Positions 32,840 to 44,645 of a stretch of DNA of 64,000 bases are shown in pieces. Each line of letters opens with the position of its first letter. Within the stretch, counting starts at the first letter, position 1. Source of the stretch: Bufo bufo (Eukaryota; Chordata; Amphibia; Anura; Bufonidae); contig NC_053390.1 of assembly GCF_905171765.1 (NCBI RefSeq), positions 217,571,927-217,635,926 on the forward strand. The letters are read 5' to 3'. The translations under genes and the position numbers were made by a program. The notes beneath the pieces are model-generated. The model did no database searches, had not been told where the DNA came from, and saw only the letters and a program-made list of their open reading frames with translations.

Positions 32840-33171
32840 TTAAAGGGGCTATCCAATCCTTTAAAAAATTGAGCCCCCCCCATGCCGGGCCCTCCACGCT
32901 GAATATATTTACCCGGGTCCCCGCACTGCCACTGATGCTTTTCCCTGTGCACGGATGAAAACATCTGGGGGTGCAGCCAATGGCAGGAGGGGGTTGAGCG
33001 TCGCCCGCCTGCCATCGACTGCTCCCCACCTCCCCCGACACCGGATATTCTTATCCGTGCATGGGGAGAAGCAGCAGTGGCGGTCCAGGGATCAGGAGTG
33101 GCACAGGGAGTGGGGACCCGGGTAAGTATATTCGGGGGGGCTTTTTTTTTAGTATTGGATGACCACTTTAA
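32840..33171. mobile_element. T2/Kolobok-like MITE, TATCCAAT family
   Basis: TTAAAGGGGCTATCCAATCC and GTATTGGATGACCACTTTAA are inverted ends, and the arms carry GGATGAAAACATC and its diverged inverse. It belongs to the same family as 14611-14971. A hAT-like ACTACTATTCCCAGC...CTGGGAGTTGTAGT fragment follows at 33178-33290. Confidence 0.7.
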
Positions 33172-33389
33172 TGTCAGTGACTGAAACTACTATTCCCAGC
33201 ATGTTTGGTTGTTTCCAAAAACTTACATAGAAGTATATGGAGCTTGCTGGGAGTTGTAGTTTCACAGCAACTGGAGTGCCAGAGGTTGCTGATCAGTTAT
33301 TGTGTGTAATGTATGTAAATTGCTGATGAAGAGTTATTTGTGTGCAACATGATGGTGTAGAGTCATGCAGTCCAGTCCTTGAACATGGC

Positions 33390-33752
33390 TTAAAGGGGTT
33401 GTCTCATCATGGACAATGGGGGCATATCGCTAGGATATGCCCCCATTGTCTTATAGGTGCGCGTCCCACCGCTGGGACCTGCACCTATATCGAGAACGGA
33501 GCCCCGCAAGGTGGTGGCTGGAGGACTCCGGTCTGGCCACCACCAAGCCGGCTCCCCATAGAAGTTAATGGGAGCGTACCGCTCATGCGCGGTCCCCGCT
33601 CCTGTTGATTTCTATGGCGCCGACAGAAATGGCCGAGCTAGCGCTCGGCTATTTTCGCCGGCCGCATAGAAAATGAATGGAGGGCGGCTGCACGTGCGCC
33701 CTCCTTCACTTGCGGGGCTCCGTTCTCGATATAGGTGCGAGTCCCAGCAATG
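33390..33752 (+). mobile_element. T2/Kolobok-like MITE, right tip missing
   Basis: It starts TTAAAGGGGTTGTCTCATC and contains GGATATGCCCCCATTGTC and the GGTGCGAGTCCCAGC inverse, as at 17765-18183. The final inverted terminus is lost. Confidence 0.65.
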
Positions 33753-33929
33753 TTCCCTTTTATAATGTTGAACAAGATTTTCAATGACCAATATCTCTGA
33801 GCCGTGTCAAAGGGGTTGTGAGCAGATCGCTCGGTCTAGAAATCAGTGGAGGTCCGAGATCACAGGCTTCACCGCTGCAATCTTTTGATCCGTGACATAT
33901 CAGGAGATCATTTTTTCCCTTTTTTTTAG

Positions 33930-34178
<249 letters not shown>

Positions 34179-34439
34179 TAGATTATCCACATACCATGTA
34201 GTTTATTTTGCAGCATCTTTGAGGGCTCAGAACAAGTAAAGCTGGCCATAGAGATAATATTTTTAGTTGGAGATTGCCAAAGGAGGCGCCAAGGGATCCG
34301 GCCTATGCAATCCCTGTTCCTGGCAGCTGGGCTTAATCCAGAAGTATACAAATCAGAAATCTCATGTCTATGGAGATATCTGGGCTGATGGAAACCAGGA
34401 TTCTTCAGCGCTTTTTCAAACTGTGTCCTTAGTCTAGAG

Positions 34440-34586
34440 CAGGCATCCTCAAACTGCGGCCCTCCAGCTGTTGTAAAACTACAACTCCCACAATGCCCTG
34501 CTGTAGGCTGATACCTGTAGGCTGTTTGGGCATGCTGGGAGTAGTAGTTTTGCAACAGCTGGAGGGCCGCAGTTTGAGGATGCCTG
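34440..34586. mobile_element. hAT-like hairpin CAGGCATCC, 147 bp
   Basis: CAGGCATCCTCAAACTGCGG and its inverse form the ends. The arms contain ACTACAACTCCCA and GGGAGTAGTAGTTTT. The flanking 8-mers GTCTAGAG (34432-34439) and TTCTAGAG (34587-34594) match at seven of eight, typical for hAT. Confidence 0.85.
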
Positions 34587-34720
34587 TTCTAGAGCCTGCA
34601 GAAGCTTTGGACCCCCTGAATTGAAGGATTGTGGATGCAGTAACACCTTTTATGTGCGGGGATCAGCAACCTCCAACACTCCAGCTGCTGTCAAACTACG
34701 ACTCCCAGCTTGCAAACTTA

Positions 34721-36838
34721 GGCCTCATGCACACGACCGTTGTATGCACCCGTGGCCGTTGTGACGTTTTCCGTTTTTTTTTCGCGGACCCATTGACTTT
34801 CAATGGGTCCGTGGAAAAATCGGAAAATGCACCGTTTTGCAACCGCATCCGTGATCCGGGTTTCCTGGCCGTGAAAAAAATATGACCTGTCCTATTTTTT
34901 TCACGGCCAACGGTTCACGGACCCATTCAAGTCAATGGGTCCGTGAAAGAACACGGATGCACACAAGATTGGCATCCGTGTCCGTGATCCGTGGCCGTAG
35001 GTTAGTTTTTATACAGACGGATCCGAAGATCCGTCTGCATAAAAGCTTTTTCAAAGCTGAGTTTTCACTTCGTGAAAACTCAGAACCGACAGTATATTCT
35101 AACACAGAAGCGTTCCCATGGTGATGGGGACGCTTCTAGTTAGAATACACTACAAACTGTGTACAAGACTGCCCCCTGCTACCTGGCAGCACCCGATCTC
35201 TTACAGGGGGCCGTGATCAGCACAATTAACCCCTTCAGGTGCGGCACCTGAAGGGGTTAATTGTGCTGATCACGGCCCCCTGTAAGAGATCAGGGCTGCC
35301 AGGCAGCAGGGGGCAGACCCCCCCCCCCCCTCCCCAGTTTGAATATCATTGGTGGCCAGTGCGGCCCCCCCCTCCCTCTATTGTAATAATTCGTTGGTGG
35401 CACAGTGTGCGCCCCCCCCCCCCTCCCTCTATTGTAATAATTCGTTGGTGGCACAGTGTGCGCCCCCCATCGGCCCCCCCTCCCTCTATAGCATTAACAA
35501 CATTGGTGGCCAGTGTGCGGCCTCCCATCTCCCCCCCCCCCCCCCCCCCCCCCCATCATTGGTGGCAGCGGAGTTCCGATCGGAGTCCCAGTTTAATCGC
35601 TGGGGCTCCGATCGGTAACCATGGCAACCAGGACGCTACTACAGTCCTGGTTGCCATGGTTACTTAGCAATAGTACAATGGTAGAAGATTCATACTTACC
35701 TGCTGCTGGCTGCTGCTGCGATGTTCGTGTCCGGCCGGGAGCTCCACCTACTGGTAAGTGACAGGTCTGTGCGGCGCATTGCTAAATGAACTGTCACTTA
35801 CTAGTAGGAGGAGCTCCCGGCCGGACACGAACATCGGAGCTCCTAGGTAAGTATGAATCTTTTACTATTGTACTATTGCTAGTAACCCGCTGCCACCAAT
35901 GATCGGGGGGAGGGGGGGGGGATGGGAGGCTGCACACTGGCCACCAATGTTGTTAATGCTATAGAGGGAGGGGGGGCCAATGGGGGGCGCACACTGTGCC
36001 ACCAACGATTTATTACAATAGAGGGAGGAAGGGGGGGGGGGGGCGCACACTGTGCCACCAACGAATTATTACAATAGAGGGAGGAAGGGGGGGCGGGGGG
36101 GGCACACTGTGCCACCAACAAATTATTACAATAGAGGGAGGAAGGGGGGGGGGGCCGCACTGGCCACCAATGATATTCAAACTGGGGAGGGGGGGGGTCT
36201 GCCCCCTGCTGCCTGGCAGCCCTGATCTCTTACAGGGGGATATGATAGTACAATTAACCCCTTCAGGTGCGGCACCTGAGGGGTTAATTGTGCTGATCAC
36301 GGCCCCCTGTAAGAGATCGGATGCTGCTAGGCAGCAGGGGGCAGTCATGTACACAGTTTGTAGTATATTCTAACTAGAAGCGTCCCCATCACCATGGGGA
36401 ACGCCTCTGTGTTAGAATATACTGTCGGAAATGAGGTTTCACGATCTAACTCATATCCGACAGTATATTCTAACATAGAGGCGTTCCCATGGTGATGGGG
36501 ACGCTTCAAGTTAAAATATACCATCGGATTGGAGAAAACTCCGATCTGATGGTATAAAAGGGACTCCAGACTTTACATTGAAAGTCAATGGGGACGGATC
36601 CGTTTGAAATGGCACCATATTGTGTCAACGTCAAACGGATCCGTCCCCATTGACTTGCATTGTAATTCAGGACGGATCCGTTTGGCTCCGCACGGCCAGG
36701 CGGACACCAAAACGACTTTTTTTTCATGTCCGTGGATCCTCCAAAAATCAAGGAAGACCCACGGACGAAAAAACGGTCACGGGAAAACGGAACCCCGTTT
36801 TGCGGACCGCAAAAAAATACGGTTGTGTGCATGAGGCC
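34721..36838. mobile_element. GGCCTCATGCACACGACCG element carrying a large palindrome
   Basis: The ends GGCCTCATGCACACGACC and GTGTGCATGAGGCC are inverted, with TTA and TTG outside. The left 0.3 kb and right 0.3 kb match the family copy at 26119-26555, including CCATTGACTTTCAATGG and GATCCTCCAAAAAT blocks. The middle is a separate 1.4-kb palindrome and a GGATCCGT-rich segment of GGCTAC type (36560-36710). Confidence 0.65.
35073..36440. repeat. Very large palindrome with poly-C/poly-G tracts
   Basis: The arms run about 35073-35740 and 35780-36440. Matching blocks include GACAGTATATTCTAACACAG, CCCCTGCT.CCTGGCAGC, CTCTATTGTAATAATTCGTTGGTGG and CGGCCGGACACGAACATCG with their inverses. Within the left arm, TTCGTTGGTGGCACAGTGTG units recur in tandem between C runs of 10 to 20. 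Proline-rich and glycine-rich frames on both strands come from these tracts and are not genes. Confidence 0.75.
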
Positions 36839-36992
36839 TTGTTCTGCTGTTCTTGTAACTGCGAAGAAGTGAAAGGAGGATTCTGGGAGTTGTAGTTTCA
36901 GAACAGCTGGAATGGTGCAGGTTGCTGATCCCTGGTCTAGTGACAGATGATCTTTACTTCTTTCAGAACTACTCCCTGCCCCGCATTCCTTA

Positions 36993-37110
36993 GGCCTTAT
37001 TCACACGGTCAGTATTTGTAAACCAAAACCAGTAGTGGGAAATACAGAGAAGAAACTATAATGGAACGATGTGCACCTGTTGGTTACTGATACTGGCAGA
37101 ATACAGACCA
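36993..37110. mobile_element. Small GGCCTTATTCACACGG hairpin, degenerate
   Basis: It starts GGCCTTATTCACACGGTCAG after TTA. A weak inverse, CAGACCATGTGAAC, lies near 37100. It belongs to the Harbinger-like set. Confidence 0.45.
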
Positions 37111-37442
37111 TGTGAACTTGTACCAGTCCAACCAGAATGCTGTCTACTCAGAGGGTGGTAGTACCTAAAACTCCCTTCATGTGTTCTCATCTCGATATTT
37201 CTCCTAGGTGGTGGAGATACTTGGGATGGTATGTCTTCTGCTGTTTGATAGCTGAGCAGAGTTCCCTGTTCTGTGTGTCTATTAACATTACCTTGCAGCC
37301 ATGTTTATTTTTTACCTAACACTTCTCCTTTGTTGGCATGGCAGTGATGTGAGTTGGTGCATATAATGAAGGAACTGGTTTGGTTGTCATTCACCTAACA
37401 ACCACTGTGTTGCTCAGGGTTGGAGTGCTGTTTGTTGTGTTA

Positions 37443-37812
37443 AGCCTCATTCACACGTCCGTGTTCAAATCCGTGAGCAGCTGGTCAGTGATGCATCCGT
37501 GTGTCTGTTTTTTGCTGTCCGTGTTTGACGGACACTGAACAGCTGAAAAATAATTTTCAAAGAATCTCTTCTTTATGATCCGTGAAACACGGATGGCATT
37601 TATGGTTTTCACGGACCCATAGACTAATGGGCTTGATGGATCCGTGAACGTGGACAAAGTAGAGGATGCATCCGTGCTAATAAAAACAGACCCACAGACC
37701 GTGCTAAAACACTGATGTGTGAATACACACATTAAAATGAATAGGGACGTGTGCTGTCCGTGGAGAACACGTACAGCAGACGTCCGTGAAACACTGCCAT
37801 GTGAATGAGGCT
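37443..37812. mobile_element. AGCCTCATTCACACG hairpin with TTA duplication
   Basis: Inverted ends AGCCTCATTCACACGTCCG and CATGTGAATGAGGCT, with TTA directly repeated at 37440-37442 and 37813-37815. The interior contains several TCCGTG.A.ACACGG inverted pairs. Confidence 0.75.
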
Positions 37813-38608
37813 TTACTTTTCAGCTACATTTTTTGATCACCTAAAAGTCTTGTTCCATCATGGTCAGAAGTCTTACAGACCTTGTAGGTCGCCCAGGACA
37901 ATTTTTGCCCTAATAGAAAAACATTGAGGTTACCGTTGCGTTTCAGTCATTGAGGTGGTTCATAGATGGTGGGGACTCCCTCTGTAACCCCATTGGAAAC
38001 TCTATGATGTGATCACCGATTTCTGATGGTATTGTAGCAGGAGGTCTAACACCCAGGTTGACCATTTTTGTTCTCGTGTTAGGCCCCAAGTAGCATAATA
38101 CAGTGGAATACAGAAATGTTAGTGTTATTTGTGGTGAGATTAAAAAAAAATTTAGAACAAATTCCAAGTAAAAATGAATTTTCCCTTACATACTGGGGAC
38201 ATTTATCATGTTGTGCTAGAATTATGGTTTAACATGCACCAAAAATAATCAACGGTTTTCTCCTTATTTTTTGCCAGAAAGAATGAAACACGCTAGAAAA
38301 GTCTTTTGAATGTCAACGTGGGTGGGGGCTACCAAATTGGCGTATATTACGCCTCATTTCTCAACGTATGTTCTGCTTAGAGGAGCAAAATCTAGCAGTA
38401 GATTAAGCTTGCTTCTGTTAAAAAGGTGCACAGCAAATCTGAGATTTTTTTTTTTTTAAAAGTCGTAATTTTAGTGATTAAATGAGGTGAAACAAATCGC
38501 TTTCTGGCGAAAAATACACCATTATTGATAAAAATGGGGGGGAAAAAAATCACATTTGAAATTGCCTCCACATTCATAACAGCCTGAACTATAAGACGAT
38601 CACAATCT

Positions 38609-38861
38609 TTAATTGGGTTGTTCGGGCTTTTACTATTGATGACCTATCCTCAGGCTGTATGAGGATACAGTGTGCACAGTGCTGTATGTCTATGGCAAAG
38701 CAGCCGCAAACAGGAAGAGGGACTGCACGGGGGCACACTATGTGCGCCGTCTCCTCATACAGCGGATCGTTGGGGCGGGTGTCGGACACCTGCCGATCTG
38801 ATATTGATGACCTATCCTAAGGATAGGTTGTCAATAATAAAAGCCTGGAAAACCTCTTTAA
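38609..38861. mobile_element. T2/Kolobok-like MITE, GACCTATCCT family
   Basis: The ends TTAATTGGGTTGTTCGGGC and GGAAAACCTCTTTAA are degenerate. The subterminal TATTGATGACCTATCCT and AGGATAGGTTGTCAATA are inverted. The same family is at 55243-55593. The following 38862-39280 is a diverged piece of the 350-bp monomer array of the large TTAA-bounded element. Confidence 0.65.
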
Positions 38862-39570
38862 CCTCAAAATATTGCCAGATTTGAGATTTTGTTTTATACC
38901 TTCTAAAAGAAGCCGAATACAAAGTGCCCCAAAATGGTACCAATGGAAACTACAAGTTGTTCTGTAAAAAAAACAAGCCCTTATATAGCTTAGTTGACCA
39001 AAAAAATGTTCTGAATCTTTAAATGCTGCAACACAAAAATGATTAAAAAATGTTTTTTTTTGTTTTTTTAAAGTAGTAAAAGTTTAATATATTGATTTAG
39101 TATTGCCATACTGACCTGCATAGTCATTTATACCAAATGGTGGACACCGTATAAAAGAAACACATTATATTTATATATAATTTTTTTTTCCCATTTGAGA
39201 GAGTGCATGCCACCAATTCCATCATATTTTTATAAGTGCCATAGAAAATATGTTCCACAAAGAAACAACCCAGCATATGGATTAGGCCTGATTCACAGGA
39301 CTGATCGTTCCGTGTGTCGGCCACATCTCTCAGACCAACTGCGACTCCCCTGACTTGACTGTATCATGGTGTTTTATGATAGTCAATATCTTGTATGTTG
39401 TGGTATCGGCATGCTTTAGATTTGTTTGGTATGGTATGTTTTTACTCTGAATGGCTTTGGCTCTGCTTGAGCTTCCATTTTTCTATTCCTATGCTGGAAC
39501 AATTAAAAAGAGAGCCCAATTCCTGTGTGCACACCGCCTTACTAGTACTGCTGGTGATCAGTAATTTGTA

Positions 39571-39633
39571 TTAAAGGGGTTCTGCAGTTTAAGGATAGAT
39601 AATCAGTTTAAACAAACTGCAGAACCCCTTTAA
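39571..39633. mobile_element. Minimal 63-bp TTAA MITE
   Basis: Two perfect 20-base inverted ends (TTAAAGGGGTTCTGCAGTTT) enclose 23 bases. It is the shortest element of this type in the window and ends 82 bp before TMED2 exon 3. Confidence 0.9.
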
Positions 39634-39852
<219 letters not shown>

Positions 39853-40161
39853 TGAAATTTCCCTAAAATTTCATCTAATTTATCTTTAGTTATAATTTTT
39901 TCTATTTGTTACAGATGAGTAGTAATTTTATAGGAGAATTGGGGGGAGATTTGTGAAGGCTTTGACACCACAAAATTAGCTTCAGAAAGTTTCAAGTTGG
40001 CAGGAGGAGGCAGGGCTTAGTGGGAGGGGCAGAGCCTCTGCAGCTTGCCAAATTTACAAACTTGTGTGTATATATATACACTACTCACAAAGTTAAATTT
40101 CGGGTGAAATTTACGGAAAACAAAGTTCACGCTACAGTGTTATATAGCGAAAGTAAGGCAT

Positions 40162-40847
40162 TTAAAGGGGTTGTCAGTTATGATTTTTTTTTTATAGCAC
40201 TGTAAATCTGATGGGCAGCAATATATAACTAATCTAAGTAGGTTTTATGCAAAAAAAAAATAAAATATAGATTTCCTAATTTCCCTGGTTCTCTTCTGCC
40301 TCTTTGTTTACCTGCAATAACAACAATCCTGCAAAGGGAGTGAATACAAGTGCTGCCCTGAGTGACATGTCTGCCTGCTAGGATACTCAGCAGTATGTTG
40401 TATTTGTAGGACTACAAGTCCCAGCTGTACAGTGACACTGCTGATACACACAAGATCTTCCCCCTACCTTTCTGTTCTTGTGCAATGCTCTGCAGAACTC
40501 CTGTCAGCTCCTGTGCCCAGCATTTGTCTCCTCACTGCCTGCAGCTACTCAGTAAAGCCTTCAAACATGAGTCTGTGCAGCTGAAGGGGTTTTCCCTCAA
40601 GAATCCGGGGAGAGAGCAATAAGCAGCAGCCAGCAGTGCAGTGTACAGGCACATATCTTCTCTCTCAGGCTTGTGCATGAAACATCATCAGAGCAGGGAG
40701 AGAAGGTGACATCACAGGTCATGTGGCCCTCAGTGAAATCTGAGAAAGCAGCAACTGGAGAATAAAGTAAGTGAATTGTAAAGTCCCTACATTTGCCCAG
40801 TTAGAAACATACAAAGAACAAAAAAATAACTCGGACAACTCCTTTAA
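40162..40847. mobile_element. T2/Kolobok-like MITE inserted in Tc1 element 2
   Basis: Termini TTAAAGGGGTTGTCAGTTAT and ACTCGGACAACTCCTTTAA. TTAA flanks it, and the Tc1 text reads GGCATTTAAGTAGAAG across the site when it is removed. The interior shows no strong palindrome over the full length. Confidence 0.75.
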
Positions 40848-41047
40848 GTAGAAGTATGCAATGGTGATTTCCTCATCTCAAACAATTTATTGAAACAAAA
40901 GCCAAGACCAGTGGTGGGTATACCCCCACAAAAATGTCTCACTAACTTGTCATGTGGCCTTGAGCATCAGTTACAGCTTGACAACGACATCTCATTCTGT
41001 TCACAAGTCGACTTATTGTCGGCAGAGGCATGGCAATCCCACTCTTC

Positions 41048-41828
41048 TTAAAGGGTGCCCCACAGGTTACTGAGATTCTGGGGTACAGAGTTAAGAGCCT
41101 CTAAGTTTTCAATGTGATTCAGGTCTGGAGAAAGTGCAGGTACCCCAGTCTCCAGCAGCCTTTCCCTAATGATGCGACCTCGATGAACTGGCGCATTGTC
41201 GTCCATGAAGATGAAATTAGGCCTGTGGTGTTCATGCAGAGGCACAATGACTGGATTAATGATGTTATTCAAGTAGTATGGACTTGTCATTGTACCATTC
41301 AAAAATTGTAGGGCAGTTCTGTATTGACTAGACACACCTGCCCACACTAACACCACCACCACCAGCTCGTCTGGTGACAGTTAGTGCTCTCTTTGACGTC
41401 TCAAAATCGTTGGTGGTCATCATTTCTGCTCCCCATGAACAGACTTTCATCAGTGAACAGCACTGTGGCCCACTGGTCCCTAGTACAGTGTAGATGCATC
41501 CTTGGCCCATGCAAGACGGTGACGCCTGTGCCTGGTTGTGAGGTCTGGTACACTTGCAGGTCGTCTAGCACGCAGATCACGCTGATGTAAACAGTTTCTA
41601 ATGGTCTGAGGTGACACTTGGGTGCCTCTCACCTCCCTTAAATGTGCCTGGAGTTGTGTGGCATTCATCATCCGCTTCCGCAGGGCATTGTTTACAATGA
41701 AGCACTTCTATGCCTTTCTGTGACTCTTCTAGTCTTTCTGTATCTCTGTTGCAACCTGCTGATGACTCTCTGTGACACTCTAAGCTCAGTGGACACTCTG
41801 TCTGAGAACATCCTGCTTGAAGCCTCAC
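41048..41828 (-). pseudogene. Degenerate Tc1-type transposase of element 2
   Basis: The minus strand gives parts of a Tc1 transposase in shifting frames. One is an HTH/linker segment with VSPQTIRNCLHQRDLRARRP (41480-41671). Another is a catalytic segment with FIFMDDNAPVH and SPDLNHIENL (41048-41362). Several residues between the second Asp and Glu are deleted, and at least two frameshifts separate the parts. Clearly inactive. Confidence 0.8.
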
Positions 41829-42595
41829 AATGGTGAGGTACTGTTAATCAATTGTTAGATATTGTCTTGGTCTCATGATATCAAAATGGGAACAGCATGA
41901 TGAGGAGGACTGTTTAAAGGGACACTGACAGGGCCAAAAAGCATATTTAGGTATATATGACAGTACAGGTCTTATAAAGTGTATTAGAATCATCTAAGTA
42001 TCCCCCCTGTCCACCTTATAACTACAGTAAAATGAAGTTTTATAAACTGCTTGAATCGTCTTCAATCTGCCCAAGGGGCGGCGTTTCATCTCAACTTGCG
42101 CCCAGCCAGCCTCGCCCCAACTACCGTTTGAAGCGCCGCCCAGCTCATCAATATTCACTTCGCTGGGCGGCTACTAGTGTCCCAGACGCAAGATCTGGCG
42201 CATGCGCAGTACAATCCTATGGGCATCGGCCTCCGGCTCATCTTCAGCGCATGTGCCCGGCACCCTCACTGGCCGGGATCACATCGCGCCTGCGCACAGT
42301 CTGCATCTCAGAGGCCGATGCAGCCTCTGCTTTATGCGCATGCGCCGGGCACAGTTCAGAGCAGCGCTTCAGAGTAGCCGCCCAGCGAAGTGAATATTGA
42401 TGAGCTGGGCGACGCTTCAAAATGGCAGTTGGGGCGAGGCTGGCTGGGCGCAAGTGGATATGAAACACCGCCCCTTGGGCAGTTTGAAGACGATTCAAGC
42501 AGGTTATAAAACTTCAGATTACTGTATTTATAAGGTGGACAGGGGGGATACTTAGATGATTCTAATACACTTTATAAGACCTGTACTGTCATATA

Positions 42596-44174
42596 CACTG
42601 CTCAAAAAAAATAAAGGGAACACTTAAACAACACAATGTAACTCCAAGTCAATCACACTTCTGTGAAATCAAACTGTCCACTTAGGAAGCAACACTGAGT
42701 GACAATCAATTTCACATGCTGTTGTGCAAATGGGATAGACAACAGGTGGAAATTATAGGCAATTAGCAAGACACCCCCAATAAAGGAGTGGTTCTGCAGG
42801 TGGTAACCACAGACCACTTCTCAGTTCCTATGCTTCCTGGCTGATGTTTTGGTCACTTTTGAATGCTGGCGGTGCTTTCACTCTAGTGGTAGCATGAGAC
42901 GGAGTCTACAACCCACACAAGTGGCTCAGGTAGTGCAGCTTATCCAGGATGGCACATCAATGCGAGCTGTGGCAAGAAGGTTTGCTGTGTCTGTCGGCGT
43001 AGTGTCCAGAGCATGGAGGCGCTACCAGGAGATGGGCCAGTACATCAGGAGACGTGGAGGAGGCTGTAGGAGGGCAACAACCCAGCAACAGGACCGCTAC
43101 CTCCGCCTTTGTGCAAGGAGGAACAGGAGGAGCACTGCCAGAGCCCTGCAAAATGACCTCCAGCAGGCCACAAATGTGCATGTGTCTGCTCAAACGGTCA
43201 GAAACAGACTCCATGAGGGTGATATGAGGGCCCGACGTCCACAGGTGGGGGTTGTGTTTACAGCCCAACACCGTGCAGGACTTTTGGCATTTGCCAGAGA
43301 ACACCAAGATTGGCATATTCGCCACTAGCGCCCTGTGGTCTTCACAGATGAAAGCAGGTTCACACTGAGCACATGTGACAGTTGTGACAGAGTCTGGAGA
43401 CGCCGTGGAGAACGTTCTGCTGCCTGCAACATCCTCCAGCATGACCGGTTTGGCATTGGGTCAGTAATGGTGTGGGGTGGCATTTCTTTGGAGGGCCGCA
43501 CAGCCCTCCATGTGCTCGCCAGAGGTAGCCTGACTGCCATTAGGTACCGAGATGAGATCCTCAGACCCCTTGTGAGACCATATGCTGGTGCGGTTGGCCC
43601 TGGGTTCCTCCTAATGCAAGACAATGCTAGACCTCATGTGGCTGGAGTGTGTCAGCAGTTCCTGCAAGACGAAGGCATTGATGCTATGGACTGGCCCGCC
43701 CGTTCCCCAGACCTGAATCCAATTGAGCACATCTGGGACATCATGTCTCGCTCTATCCACCAACGTCACGTTTCACCACAGACTGTCCAGGAGTTGGCAG
43801 ATGCTTTAGTCCAGGTCTGGGAGGAGATCCCTCAGGAGACCGTCCGCCACCTCATCAGGAGCATGCACAGGTGTTGTAGGGAGGTCATACAGGCACGTGG
43901 AGGCCACACACACTACTGAGCCTCATTTTGACTTGTTTTAAGGACATTACATCAAAGTTGGATCAGCCTGTAGTGTGTTTTTCCACTTTAATTTTGAGTG
44001 TGACTCCAAATCCAGACCTCCATGGGTTGAAAAATTTGATTTCCATTTTTTTATTTTTGTGTGATTTTGTTGTCAGCACATTTAACTATGTAAAGAACAA
44101 AGTATTTCAGAAGAATATTTAATTCAGATCTAGGATGTGTTATTTTTGTGTTCCCTTTATTTTTTTGAGCAGTG
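42596..44174 (+). mobile_element. Tc1-type transposon 3, full length (1579 bp)
   Basis: The inverted ends CACTGCTCAAAAAAA(A)TAAAGGG of about 28 bp are flanked by TA (42594-42595, 44175-44176). The transposase frame is uninterrupted except for one TAG. The ends, TA duplication and open frame make this the youngest-looking autonomous-type element here. It is the innermost level of the intron 3 nest. Confidence 0.92.
42894..43919 (+). pseudogene. Tc1 transposase with a single nonsense codon
   Basis: From ATG 42894 the frame runs 341 codons to TGA at 43917-43919, broken only by TAG at codon 145 (43326-43328), where a tryptophan codon TGG is likely ancestral. The N-terminal helix-turn-helix is [20 protein letters not shown], followed by a second HTH and an arginine-rich linker. 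The catalytic triad is Asp152 (FTDESRF), Asp243 (MQDNARPH) and Glu278 (NPIEHIW), spacing DD34E, all present. The C terminus is GGHTHY. Without the stop it would be a complete Tc1 transposase. As it stands it yields no full-length protein. Confidence 0.93.
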
Positions 44175-44417
44175 TATATACCTAAATATGCATATTGGGC
44201 CTGTCAGTGTCCCTTTAAATACTAATTCTAATGGAACCAGGAAATGTATTGGTCGATTCATAGATCAAATACCTGTTGTGAATTTTGCTATTAAGCTCCT
44301 TGTTGAACAGCAAGTTGTGCAAAAAGTACTGAAACATTGAACAGTTTGGATATGTGCATTCAAAGGTTAAGAGAAGGTCACACTAAGTTCATCTGTAAAG
44401 GTTAGAGTGCATTTTAG

Positions 44418-44645
<228 letters not shown>

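Larger units (their letters stand above)
34657..36934. mobile_element. hAT-like hairpin split by a large insert
   Basis: The left arm is CGGGGATCAGCAACCTCC...AACTACGACTCCCAG. The right arm is CTGGGAGTTGTAGTTTC...GGTTGCTGATCCCTG. Together they form a hairpin of the same type as 34440-34586, separated by the Harbinger-like insert at 34721-36838. The flanking 8-mers match poorly, so the duplication is degraded. Confidence 0.65.
41914..44218. mobile_element. T2/Kolobok-like hairpin MITE hosting Tc1 element 3
   Basis: It begins TTAAAGGGACACTGACAGGG and ends CCTGTCAGTGTCCCTTTAA. The arms 41914-42250 and 42290-42595 plus 44175-44218 are near-perfect inverted copies, with the right arm cut at a TA by Tc1 element 3. 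It is inserted in Tc1 element 2. Frames at 42032-42498 are palindrome products. Confidence 0.85.

Noticed and set aside
35239..36373. Long proline- and glycine-rich frames
   Set aside because: They come from C and G runs in the two arms of the large palindrome and appear on both strands symmetrically.
42032..42498. 122- and 84-codon frames before the Tc1 gene
   Set aside because: They lie in the hairpin arms of the MITE at 41914-44218 and mirror each other.
42957..43442. 161-codon minus-strand frame over the Tc1 gene
   Set aside because: Antisense shadow of the plus-strand transposase, which has the HTH and DDE motifs.
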